DNA of 64,000 nucleotides from Clytia hemisphaerica (lineage: Eukaryota > Cnidaria > Hydrozoa > Leptothecata > Clytiidae). Location of the stretch: assembly GCA_902728285.1 (NCBI GenBank), contig CACVBU010000855.1, forward strand, positions 58,207 to 122,206, written 5' to 3'. This document shows, one piece after another, positions 20,341 through 32,300 of the stretch (position 1 is the first letter of the stretch; each line of letters begins with the position of its first letter). The notes beneath the pieces were generated by a model. That model was not told the origin of the DNA. It saw nothing but the letters and a program-made list of their open reading frames with translations, and ran no database searches. The translations under genes were made by a program, and so were the position numbers.

Positions 20341-23300
20341 ATGACAAAATGCTGCTGTCAAGTCCAGCAAAGATATGTTTTCATAATATTTGCACATTTT
20401 GGTTTTTTCCTCATCTATGCGAGTCGTATGAACCTCAGTGTCGTATTGGTAGCAATGGTTAATTCAACTTATGCTCATGTAAAGCCATCAAATGACCCAG
20501 AATGTCGAAGAATTGCAGGAAATAATACTATCATACATAATGTAAGAGATTTGAACTGGCACACAACGTTGTTTCAACGTTTATCTAACGTTTACAACGT
20601 CCATATAACGTTACATCAACGTTGAAACAACGTTGTGTGCCAGCTGGGTCGAACTACATACTATGCTGCCTATACCGTTTTCTTATGTTGAGAGGTTCTT
20701 AGTCCCCAATTTGTGAGTATTTTTGTGTAATTAGGTGATTAAGAGTTCATAAAGCCGTGAAATGTACCTAGCTAATTACCGTATTACTTCAAAAAAAAGC
20801 TCTTTATTTTAAACGCCCTTTCCCGTCGCATAAGCGCCCCTCCCAAAAACCAAAAAAATAATAAAGCTTTATTGTAAAGCTTTATTCGAAGTAATATCGC
20901 GTGTGATTCTCTGATGGCGTAATTTTCATCTTACTAAATTGCGCAATATTTTATATTGTCAATTCTGAAATTTTCGCATCACTTTACATTATTTTTCAGA
21001 ATGGCAAATTCAACTGGGATCAAAGCCAGCAAGGTTAATTCTAATTTATGACTTATTAACCTATCAGCCCCTTAACAGCGCGGTCGGCTTGTTAGAGTAC
21101 TGGTAATAATCTTATAAGGAAAATCTTTTCTCGGCGCACGGCATTTTTAGTCTGCCTCGATAAACAAAATAAAATAAAAATCCCGCTAAAACTATACTCC
21201 ATGCGAGAGACATTTTCTCGAGTCCGTTTTGTAATAACAACTCGATAGAGGTATGAAATAAAAGTTCCCTGGATGTGTTGAAAAGTGCCAGAATGAGGGC
21301 TAGAAAAGAGAATAAGAATGTCCCGGTTGAAATGTTCAGAAAGATTAATTAGGGTTAACCACTGAACGTCATATAAACCTTAGACCAAGTTTCTGAATCC
21401 CGGCAAAGCAAACTTTTTGATCGGAGTTCTTTTGAGAGTGGTACCGACAAAGCGCCGTTTGACGTTGATTTTTAAACACTGGAATGGCTTCTTCTATCAA
21501 AGATTGCGAATTTAACTTTCTGCAGAGTTTATAAATGTCAGTGGGGTGAACCTTTTGGTACAGTAGCTCCATATACTACTTTCTTTATAAATACTTCTTT
21601 CATTTTTACCTTTTTAGGTGTAATTTTGAGTAGTTTTTTCTACGGTTACATTTTAACACAAATATTTGGTGGATGGGTGTCACTTCGTTACGGTGGCCGT
21701 AAAGTTTTTGGATGGTCGCTAATGGCAACCTCAATATTGACATTATTAACACCTGTGGCATCTCGAATAAGTTATTTTTGTTTGGTGACTGTCAGAGTCC
21801 TTGAAGGCATTGTTCAAGTAAGTCATTATAATTCTGAAAGTTAGAATTAACCTGTGGAATCGACGAGTGTTCGAAAGATGAACTCTTTGCTCTGGAGTCC
21901 TGAGTCTTGTAAACGTACTATCCACATAAGTTCAAATACCTTACTACTCCGAATACAGACGTCTGTGAGTATTCCATACTTGCATTGAAAGTGCTGTTTA
22001 TTCGAGGGGGCGTCTAATAAAGGAATTTAGAAATTTCTACCTTCAGGAAACTTTTTCTGGCGAAAACTGATTTTGACGAACGCTCGATTCAAAATTTTTT
22101 TTTGGTTTTGGCGAGAACTAATTTTGGCGAATCAGGATTTTTTTTATTTTGTCGAGAACTTAATTTGGCGAATTTCGACCTAAAAAATTTATTTTGGTGG
22201 GAACTAAATTCGGCGAATTTTGAGTTCGCTCACCAATTTTGCCAAAATTAGTTCTCGCCAAAATTCTTCTCGCCAAAAGTTCCCTTAAAGAAGTTATCAA
22301 GCAGCATCTTTTTTTGTCATAGGGTGGTCTCTTTTCAGCGTTGAATCAGTTGGTATCACAATGGGTTGCACAATCTCAAGTCACGTCTTTCTTTGTTGTC
22401 GTGTATACAGGTACAGTTGATTGGACTATCCCAGAAATAGTCTCTACCCCCCCCCCCTATGTTGAGAAGGTGTTACGTCCTTGGTGATTGGGAAAATAAA
22501 AAACCCAGGGGTCTGGTTTTGCGAGTGTAAAAATCCGTAAAGTGAGAAAACAAATCCAAAGGGATCCTGAATAATTGAGAAAAATAATCCAGGGTGAGGC
22601 ACCTTTCCCAAAAAACAATTCAACCTATATGGAGTAGAAAGTTTTTCTGGAATAAGATTCCAAGACATGAATGATTCGCATATGCTATATGATAATTAAT
22701 GCTAATAATAATTTTGCTTATAAGTAAAACCTTGGCACTAAGGCATTTCGCAAAAAAGCTTTTCTTTGATATACAGGATATATACAGTTTTGGTAAAAAA
22801 ATTTTCGTATTGTTAAGGATCGGCAAAAAGTCAATTCAATACACCTATCAACCTTTAGCTATGCGGTCGGGCTTTGAAGGGACTGGTAATAAATTTACAA
22901 GGAAATGACGTCGAAATTCTTTATTTTATGAAGATAACAATGCAATGATTTCAGATATTTTGACGTCATTCCTTCCTGGTAAATTCGTGATTTGCGCGAA
23001 ATTGTTCCGAAATAAAAAATGGCACGGTTTTCCAAATAATTGAGCTGACTGTGAGATACGTAAACTTTGCTGGAACAAGCAAAAAAAATTCCAGGTGATT
23101 ATCTTAAATGGTAATTTTTTTGGATTTCGCTCAAAATTTGTCCCGTATGCGACGTGGTTTTGCAATATATGTAAACTTTTAAATATTAATGCGCCTTTCC
23201 TGACAAATTGACATACCTTTTTTTGCATTTTTTGTTAGCTCACTATTTAGAATTAATTCAGAAACAAAATTTTCTCATATTTTCAGTTAGTGAAGGCCTA

Positions 23301-26300
23301 TGCGCCTTTGTCACAGCAGTCCAATTTTTTGTCCCGTACGCGACAACTCCAATTAACACTGCTTCAAATATTAACGAGAAAAAAAATTCTTCCCAAAATG
23401 TGTTTTTTTCTTTCAGATTACTACCTATACATGTGTCATGTTTTTCAGACACTTTTATCTGAAAAGAAATTATATTTTTAACCAAATTTGCGCTGAGACT
23501 CTCATCATCTGAAAAAAAATCACACTTGTCCTATACGCAACGGACTGGAAATACTCAAAATCAGTAATGTACAAAAAATGTTTTGTATTCCCTTAAGTCA
23601 CTCTTATGTATGTATCAAAAGGCACTAAAAGTTTTACCATATGTATCTTTCTTTTTCGGGATATTTCACACTTTGTGCGTCGCGTACAGGACAAAATAAG
23701 GATTTCCATATGTCCCGTACGCGACAAAATTGGAAAATCCTTAAATTTAACAACGAAACTCTATTTTGACCAAAGTGCAATGGTGTATACCACAAATACC
23801 CCCATAGACTTTGATAGACCTATTTTAGAATAAAAAAGTTAAGTTTTTCTGAAAGTTAATGAAGATTTCCCAAAAGTTATTTGGTTCTCAATTACAATTT
23901 TCTCTTCAAAGTGAGAGGCTGTTAACATTACTACAGTTTTGTCGCGTACAAATTTTTAGCTGTAAAACCCGTGGAAAGTATTGAAAACATAAAAACAGCT
24001 TGTAGAGTGTGATGAAACTATTTTTTTCTTAAAACTTGACCCCTAGAGGATACAATAGCACCAAAAAAGTTAAATTTTTGGAGAAAAAAAATTTAAAGAA
24101 TTTTTTCAGCCTTTTGGAACAATTTCATGCAAATCACCCAGGTATTTATTTATTTATTTAAAGAATTTTTTTAGCCTTTTGGAACAATTTCATGCAAATC
24201 ACCCAGGTATTGTCAGGGTGTGCTGACAACGTCCTGAAAAACAGTATAGATTTGCCAATCGTTATTTCGAACTCGAACATGGAGTCAGATTTGTTCGAAT
24301 CATAAGCCCGATGTCCACTTTCGTGCGAAGCGCGCGAAAGATTTTTCTTAACCGTTTTTGCCTGAAGAAAAGATTACGTCATAAAAAAGTTTCGCGCGAA
24401 CAAAAAAAAAGTTGAAGGAAGTTCAATTTTTTTCAAACGTTACGTCAATTTTGACCAATGGTATTGCTTCATTTTTCAATCAACCAATGACGTTACAAAT
24501 ACCGTGAAAAGTCTCGCGCGCTTCGCGCGAAAGTGGACACTAGAGAGATTCGAATTCATGATATTCATGACGTAATGTTTTCAACGGAAATACCAGCCGG
24601 TTTTAGCCAGTAGTGGCAAATTTAAACAAAAGATTTAGACAAAAGTTTGCTACTACTGGCAAAAACTGGTAGAAAACATTACGTCATGAATATCTTGAAT
24701 TTAGAAAATTTGGAAACAACTTCAAATTATAGAAAGATTCGAATGAAACAAGTTCGAATAAGTAAGAGTTCACTGTAAATCTTTGACTCCTTTTTGGACC
24801 TACCCCGGTGGAGGTCCTATAAATTAACCTCTGTTCGTTCGTTCGTTCGTTCGTTCGTTCGTTACTAGCTTTTCTCGGGATTGGCTCATTAGTTTTTCCT
24901 AATTTTTGGCACAAAGATGCAAAATGGTAATGCCCAAAATGTGACGGAGCCCGATTTTCGAAAAAAATTCATTTCCGGCCGAAAATGCCGGAAATATGCC
25001 GGAAAAACTGGTTTTTTGGCATTTTCTCGAGATTTCATCATTAGTTTTTTCTGATTTTTTGCACAAAGATGCGTATTAGCAATGCCCAAAACTTGGCTGA
25101 GTCCGATTTTTGAGAAAAAATCTTTACCGGTCGAAAATGCCGGAAATATACCGGAAATCGCCGTTTTTGCAGATTTTCATCAGACTTTTTCCTTATATTT
25201 CGTTGTTTTTTCACACAAAAACATTATTAATAGCAATGTCCACGATCAAGAATGATTCAATTGTCATTAAATCTGATTTTTGAAGCCGGAACTTTCTAAA
25301 AATCGCCGGAACAGCCGATTTTCGCCGGAAAAACGGTATTTCTTGAATTTCTTGAGCTGTACTTTCTATTTTTTCATGAAATTTTGCACACTGATGCAAA
25401 ATGTCAATACCTAAATTGTGACGAAGCCCGATTTTCGAAAAAAATTCATTTCCGGCCGAAAATGCCCGAAATATACCGGAAAAACTGTTTTTTTGGCATT
25501 TTCTCGAGATTTTATCATTAGTTTTTTCTGATTTTTTGCTCAAAGATGCGTATTAACAATGCCCAAAACACGGCCGAGACCGATTTTTGAGAAAATGGTC
25601 GAAAATGGTCGAAAATGCCTGAAATATGCCGGAAATCGCCTTTTTTCTAGATTTTCATTGGACTTTTTCCTTATAATTGGTTGTTTTTTCATTCAAATCC
25701 TGTTTTTTCATTGAAAAACATTATTAATAGCAATGCCCACCATCAAGCATGTTTCAATTTTCAATAAAATTGATTTTTGAAGCCAGAACTATTTTAAAAG
25801 TCGCTGGAACAACCCATTTTCGCCGGAAAGACAGTATTTCTTGAATTTCTCGAGCTGTACTTTATATTTTTTTATGAAATTTTGCACACTGACGCAATAT
25901 GACAATACCTAAAATGTGACGGAGCCCGATTTTCGAAAAACTTTTTTTCCGGCCGAAAATGCCGGAAATATGCCGGAAAAACCGGTTTTTTGACATTTTC
26001 TCGAATTTTTATTTTTAGTTTTTTCTGATTTTTTGCAGAAAGATGCGTTCGCAATGCTCAAAGCATGGCCGAGTTCGATTTTTGAGAAAATTTTTTTTCC
26101 GGTTGAAAATTCCAGAAATCGCCGTTTTTGCAGATTTTCATTGGATTCTTTCCTTATATTTTCTATGTTTTTCACACAAAAACATTATTGATAACAATGC
26201 TCACCATCAAGCATGATTCAATTGTCAATAAAACTGATTTTTGCGACCAGAACTTTCTATTTATTTTTTTCCCTACAACCCTTTTCTCTCCCCCTACCAT

Positions 26301-29300
26301 CAATCAATGATGAATTTCTTGCGTTATGCTTTCTGACTGATTTTTTTTCATTTTTCTCCTTGCATTGCTATCTAACTTTCATCATCAGGTAGGTCCATTC
26401 AGCATCTAGCTTGTTTTTTCATGATACAGGTTTACAATCAGGATCGGTGGTAGCTTTGTCAACTTCTGGTTACCTTGCCGACTCGTCTTATGGATGGCCT
26501 TCTTCCTTCTACTTATACGGTATGCTATATATACAGTGTGTTCCGAAAAAAGCAGACAAATTGTTATATAAATTATATAAATTATATCCAATGTATAGCA
26601 ATGTGCCCTCCCGGTTATTACCATAATGGCTTTATGGCAACTCCTGAACTTGGGCACAGGATGTACGGTTACACATTTTGTGGATTGCATTGTGGAGTCA
26701 CAAAAATAATATCTTCACAATGTGTTCCGAAAAAAGCAGACAAATTTTTATATAAAATAAAATCCTCATTATTTATGCCAAGTGTATTCAATGATCTGGG
26801 GTACATTTTTAACATTACTCGCGAGGGGAAAATATATCTTTAAAAGTATATGGTCTGCTCCCACAAATAGTTGGCAATCTGTACATTTAGTTAAAAATTG
26901 CGCTTGTGAGGGAGTACATTCAACTCTCTCTCTAATTCGACTCGAACGCTATCTTCCTCTTCCATGAAGATTTAATTGAAAATATTTCAAGATGTATTCT
27001 ATAGTTTTTCTACATTTACATTTATCAGTAGTTTTATTCTCAACTTCAGTTGAGCTACAATCTGACAATGTCTGTGTGTCTGTCTGTGTGTCTGTCTGTC
27101 TGTCACAAAAACTTTAGGGCAGCCTGGAGACTTCAAAAATGCTTGGATTTGGCTGAAATTTGGCACACTTGTTCCTTGGGTGAATATCTAGGGGTATTTT
27201 TTTCATTTTTTGAAAATTTTAATTTTTGGGGCCTGGGGACGAGTTTTTCGCCAAAACGAGGCTAAAACTTTGGGGCAGCCTGGAAACTTCAAAAATTGTC
27301 GGATTTAGCTGAAATTTGGCACACTTGTTCCTTGGGTGAATATCTAAGGGTGTTTTTTTTATTTTTCAAAAATCTTGATTTTTTGGGCCTGGGGACGAGT
27401 TTTTCGCCAAAACGAGGCTAAAACTTTAGAGTAGAGCCTGCAGGCCTCAAAAATGGTTGGATTTGGCTGAAATTTGGCACACTTGTTCCTTGGGTGAATA
27501 TCTGGGGGTCTACAATTGGGCCTATGAATAATTTGAAGCCACTGAAGTTGAGCCCAGTGTGTTGCGCACGTTCGACTATATTCTTAATAATGTAGCTTAA
27601 GACATTCGACTCGAACGCTGTCTTCCTCTTCCACGGAAATTTAGTTGAAAATATTTCAAGATGTGATTTCAAAGTATCCAGTTAAATGAGAAAGTCAACA
27701 AAATTTCATTTATTCAGCCGAAGCTTTTCGGTATAACCATGCCATGATCAATGCTAGATCTCACAAAAAAAAACTCAAGATTTTTCTTTGATTTTTCTAC
27801 ATTTCATTATTAGGATTATCTGTCATCCTGTCAGTTTTATGGTTCATATTCATAATAATGTAGCTTATGACATTCGACTCGAACACTATTTTCCTCTTCA
27901 ATCGTGGAGATTTAGTTGAACCAAATATTTCAAGATTTATTCCTTACTTTGTCTACATTTCCATTCATAGGAGGTTTATCTTTCATTGTATCAGTTTTAT
28001 GGTTCATATTTGTTTACGATTCACCATCTCAGCATCCTTTCATATCAGATGAAGAAAAGACCTACATACAGAAACATGTGAAAAAGGTGTCGGAATCCAA
28101 TAAGGTAAACTTATTGTCCCGTGGGGGTGGGGGCACTAGGGTTATGTGCCGCCCGACTTTCGATCATTGGGCTAACCTGGACTAAAAAGGAGAAAAAAAA
28201 GCAAAATTTTGTGAATTTTACAATTTTACGACCCTTATTGGGACAAATTTGACCAAATTTCGATCTTTCCAGGGGTAAAAAGTTGAAATTTTCTATTTCT
28301 CCGACCCTTAGCGGGACTTTGGAAATCCAAAAAAGATACCCTTAAGGGCGGCACATACCGTACCCTCCATTTGCCGAAGTACCCCTCCCCCCCGGCTTAT
28401 TGTTTATCTGACCTTTTTTCTTGAAAGTGAGGGCCGAAATGCTTTTTCTATTTCTATTTTGGTTGAATTGTAAGAGGCTCTGATACCCATTTTCTCAACT
28501 ATAGACGCTTTCAATAAGTGCCCCGTCAGCACCTTGGACTGACTACCCAATTCCCCTCACATGGCATGAGGGCTTGATTTATCTACCTATAAAATATCTT
28601 GATTGCAGGGGTCTTATTTAGGCCCAGTGAACGGTGAATTTCTCCGGTCCAAGATACGAAAAAATTTACAAGTCGCCGGTCGAAATGTTCGGTTCGCCGC
28701 CTCAAGTACGTATTCACGCTAATCAATACACTGTGCTTGCTAAGAATTCGCCGGCATAGAATCTAGAATTCGCCGAAGCTAATTTTTCATTCGCCAGCGC
28801 CTAACTGCCTACCAAAAACAAAGAAAAACCCTTGAGTACAGCTTTTTCTCTGTGACAATTTTTTGATGACGTTGATATTAGTTCAGAGTACGTATGAACA
28901 GATCTACGGGGAATCTTTCAGACTGTTAAATAAAAAAAAATTATTCCAAGAAACATGTGATTTTACACGCTTTTTTATAAGAACCGTTATATTTTGACTC
29001 GGGCTAGGCTGTTCTTAATTTTTTGCAATTTTCAGGCTTAAATGCTCTTACGATGTTATACGCTTTGTTCCTTTGTATTTTCTAAGTAATTTTAAGCAAT
29101 TTCTGAAATCTGAGGCTGAGGATCGTTCTTAATTATACTTTTGGCCAATTTTCAGCCATATGCTCTTTAAAAAATCGTGTATTTTAAAAAACATAAAGAG
29201 TATATGATATGGTGAAGCTTCAACTTCGTCGTTATTATGGTAAACTCTCGCTCATTCGAACTTATATTGTTTGAATCTTTCTATATTCCCAGCCCCCGTC

Positions 29301-32300
29301 AAGGAGAAACCGTCTTGATATACTTTCGATAATTCGGATCTCTCTGTAATTCGAACGAATAAGATAGCCGGTTCGAGAGTCAAATGTACTATCTCAGTAG
29401 TTTCAGTAGTGCAGCCAAGAGGGGTGCAAAAATTGTGAATAGATAATTACAGTGTCATGAAAATCTGCTCTCCTACACAAATTTTTCGCCCCTCCTGTCA
29501 ACTATTTTCATTTCTCAGAATGTGAGAATTCCATGGCGTTCTATGCTGACATCCATGCCAGTTTGGGCAATCATTGTTGGATGTTTTAGTGATTCTTGGG
29601 TGTTCACAATGGCTCTTGGGCTACCTACATATTTTGAACAAGTCTTGGATTTTAAGATTGAGAATGTGAGTATTCTGTTAATAAATTTTTGTTTTTACAT
29701 TAAGTGTTCCCGTTTCATAATCAAGACACATATTTCATAGCAGGGTAGTGTCTGCCTATTCTTATATTATGTTCATATAAACAAAAAATGTTTTCTTGCT
29801 CCACATCCTTGTTTAATCAATCAAATTAATTTAATTCCGAATGGCTCATAAATCTAAATTTGGCGGGATAAAATTTTGGCGAATTTGGCGAATTTTTGAG
29901 GCTATTCGCCAAATTCGCCAAAATTTCTTCCCGCCAAAATTGCTTCTCTTAAGGTAGTCTCATTATTTCCTTTTTAAGGATGGTCTCCTGTCGGCTTTAC
30001 CGTATCTTGGCTCATGTGTCGTCTACTTGGGTATCGGATTTATATCGGATTACATAAGAAAACATCATCTGTCAACGACTTATACTAGAAAACTCATCGC
30101 CTGCTTTGGTAAGCTATTTTTTTCTATTTTTCCATAGAAGAATCAGTTATTCTACAACCTTCCATGAGATTCTAATTTTTTGACCGATATCGATCGAAAT
30201 TTGCAATTTGGTTAAAAATTAAAAAAATGCGACCGTAGTGCAGTGGTAGAGCATCTGGCCACGGTGTGCAAGGTCATGGGCTCAATCCTCGGCCGGTTCA
30301 TACCAAAGACTTCCTATTTAATACAAAAAATGGTGGTACTAAGAAATATATATGTGTTGTGGGTTTTTGTCTTTATTGTTTCCATTTTGAGTAGTTGAAG
30401 GTTTTATACTTCTAGACTATATATATATATCTTTATAGAAAGATTCGAATAAACGAGAGTCTACTGTATCATTCAGTGGTCTTATTTAGACCCGGCGAAT
30501 AGCAAATTTTGCCGGTCAAAGGGACGAAAAAGATAACTATTCGGCTCACCGCCTCAAGTACATATTCACGCTAATCCATACACTTGGCTTGCTAAGATTT
30601 CGCCGGCCTAAAATCTGCAAAATGCCGGAATTAATTTTTCATTCACCAGCCTACCAAAAAAAACACTAAAACCTCTGATCGTTATTCTTGTTTTTAGTGT
30701 ACTTTCCAACAGCGGCATGTCTGATAGCTGTCAATTACACTGGATGCGATAATACATCTCTTTCCGTGGCTCTAATGGTCATGTCGTTGTGCTTTCTAGC
30801 GCTCAATCAAGGTGAACTGTTTCATGATTTACATTTTCATTGTCTTGATCTATGGAAAGTGAGCTTTTCCAGAAATTGTCCGTACCCCCTGTTGAGGATG
30901 CATTTTGTCCTGCACCCCCTGGATATTCTCTCTCTCTCTCTTAAATCGACTCCAGTCATGTCTTATGATGATGAAAAACACTCATAAAGGCCGGTCTCCA
31001 CATGAGCGAAACCTTTTGAAGTTTTTGTAAGCTCATTGGTCGGTTGAAAAATGAAGCAATTCCATTGGTCGAAATTGACGTAACGGATGAAAAAAGTAGA
31101 ACTTCCTTTAACTTTTTTTTGTTCGCGTGAAACTTTTTTATGACGTAATCTTTTCTTCAGGCAAAAAAGGTTGTGCGAAAGTGGAGACCGGCCTTAAGAG
31201 CTCATAAAAAGTTTACACGAGGACTCGTTAAAGCAGCCTAACGACCAAATGTTGGGATATTTCAAGGTCAAGGAATTATTATTTTTTTCATTTTTAGGGG
31301 CAGTCACCGTGAACCAAATGGATATCTCACCAAGGTTAACACATTCACGTACCTTTCTTAGAAGACAGTGTTTTTTGTTTGAATGATATTACTTACTAGA
31401 TTAAGTTTGGTCTAATATTGACATCCCTCATCTAATTTCAACATCCTTCATTAGAGATACCAATAAAGGGAAGGTCGGAATCGCTGATTGAAACTATATT
31501 TCTTTACTAAAAGGTCAGCTAGGAAAAATCGATTGTCTATCATTGATTCTGACCTTCCATTTATTCCTATCTCTAAAGAGGGGTGTTGGAATTAGATGAG
31601 CGATGTCGACATTTGACCAACTTAGGTTAGTTGAAATTTAAAAGAATTCGAAACTTTGCTTCTTACTTGAGATTACAGGGTGATGGCCTGTAGAAAAAAA
31701 TAGAAGGGTTTTATGACTAAGTATGCTCTAAATAATGTGGAAGCCGTTTATTTTTTGGTTTTAGAGAGTAAAGACAAACGTTTTAGTTAAATTAATTCAA
31801 TGATTTTTCAGTCAAAATGCACTTTTGAAAACGTCCAAAACGATAAAAATTATATTTCCCAACCCCTTTCCCTAATAATCTTCCATTATACTAACTAGGT
31901 ATTGCAGTATATTGGTCGGTATAACGAACACTTCGGCTTCATTAGCTGGCTGTCTTTCTCCATGGGTCATTGGCTATTTCACCAATGGTAATGTAAGTCT
32001 CTATATGGTATAATAACTTGGGGGAGGGGTTTCAAGGTGCTGGTATTCCGGTATTACAACTTGTTTCTATTCTAGTAAAGCGTGAGAAAATTACCGGTCG
32101 CTACGCCTTGACAGCCACTTAGGGTGCCACTTACGGCTTTTTGATGAACTGGATGGCGTTAATGTGATTCTGTGACTTCTTTTTCTTTGCCTGAGCACTA
32201 GATCTAGTCCCTTTTTGAAAAAAAACTATCACCAATTGATTAATTTCTCATATTTTGGAAGCCACTTTCTTTATCATTCATTTTTCAGCCCACACGAGAA

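Noticed and set aside
30229-30300. tRNA gene
   Set aside because: A- and B-box-like words are present but acceptor and T stems do not pair and no anticodon arm can be placed; called a SINE head.
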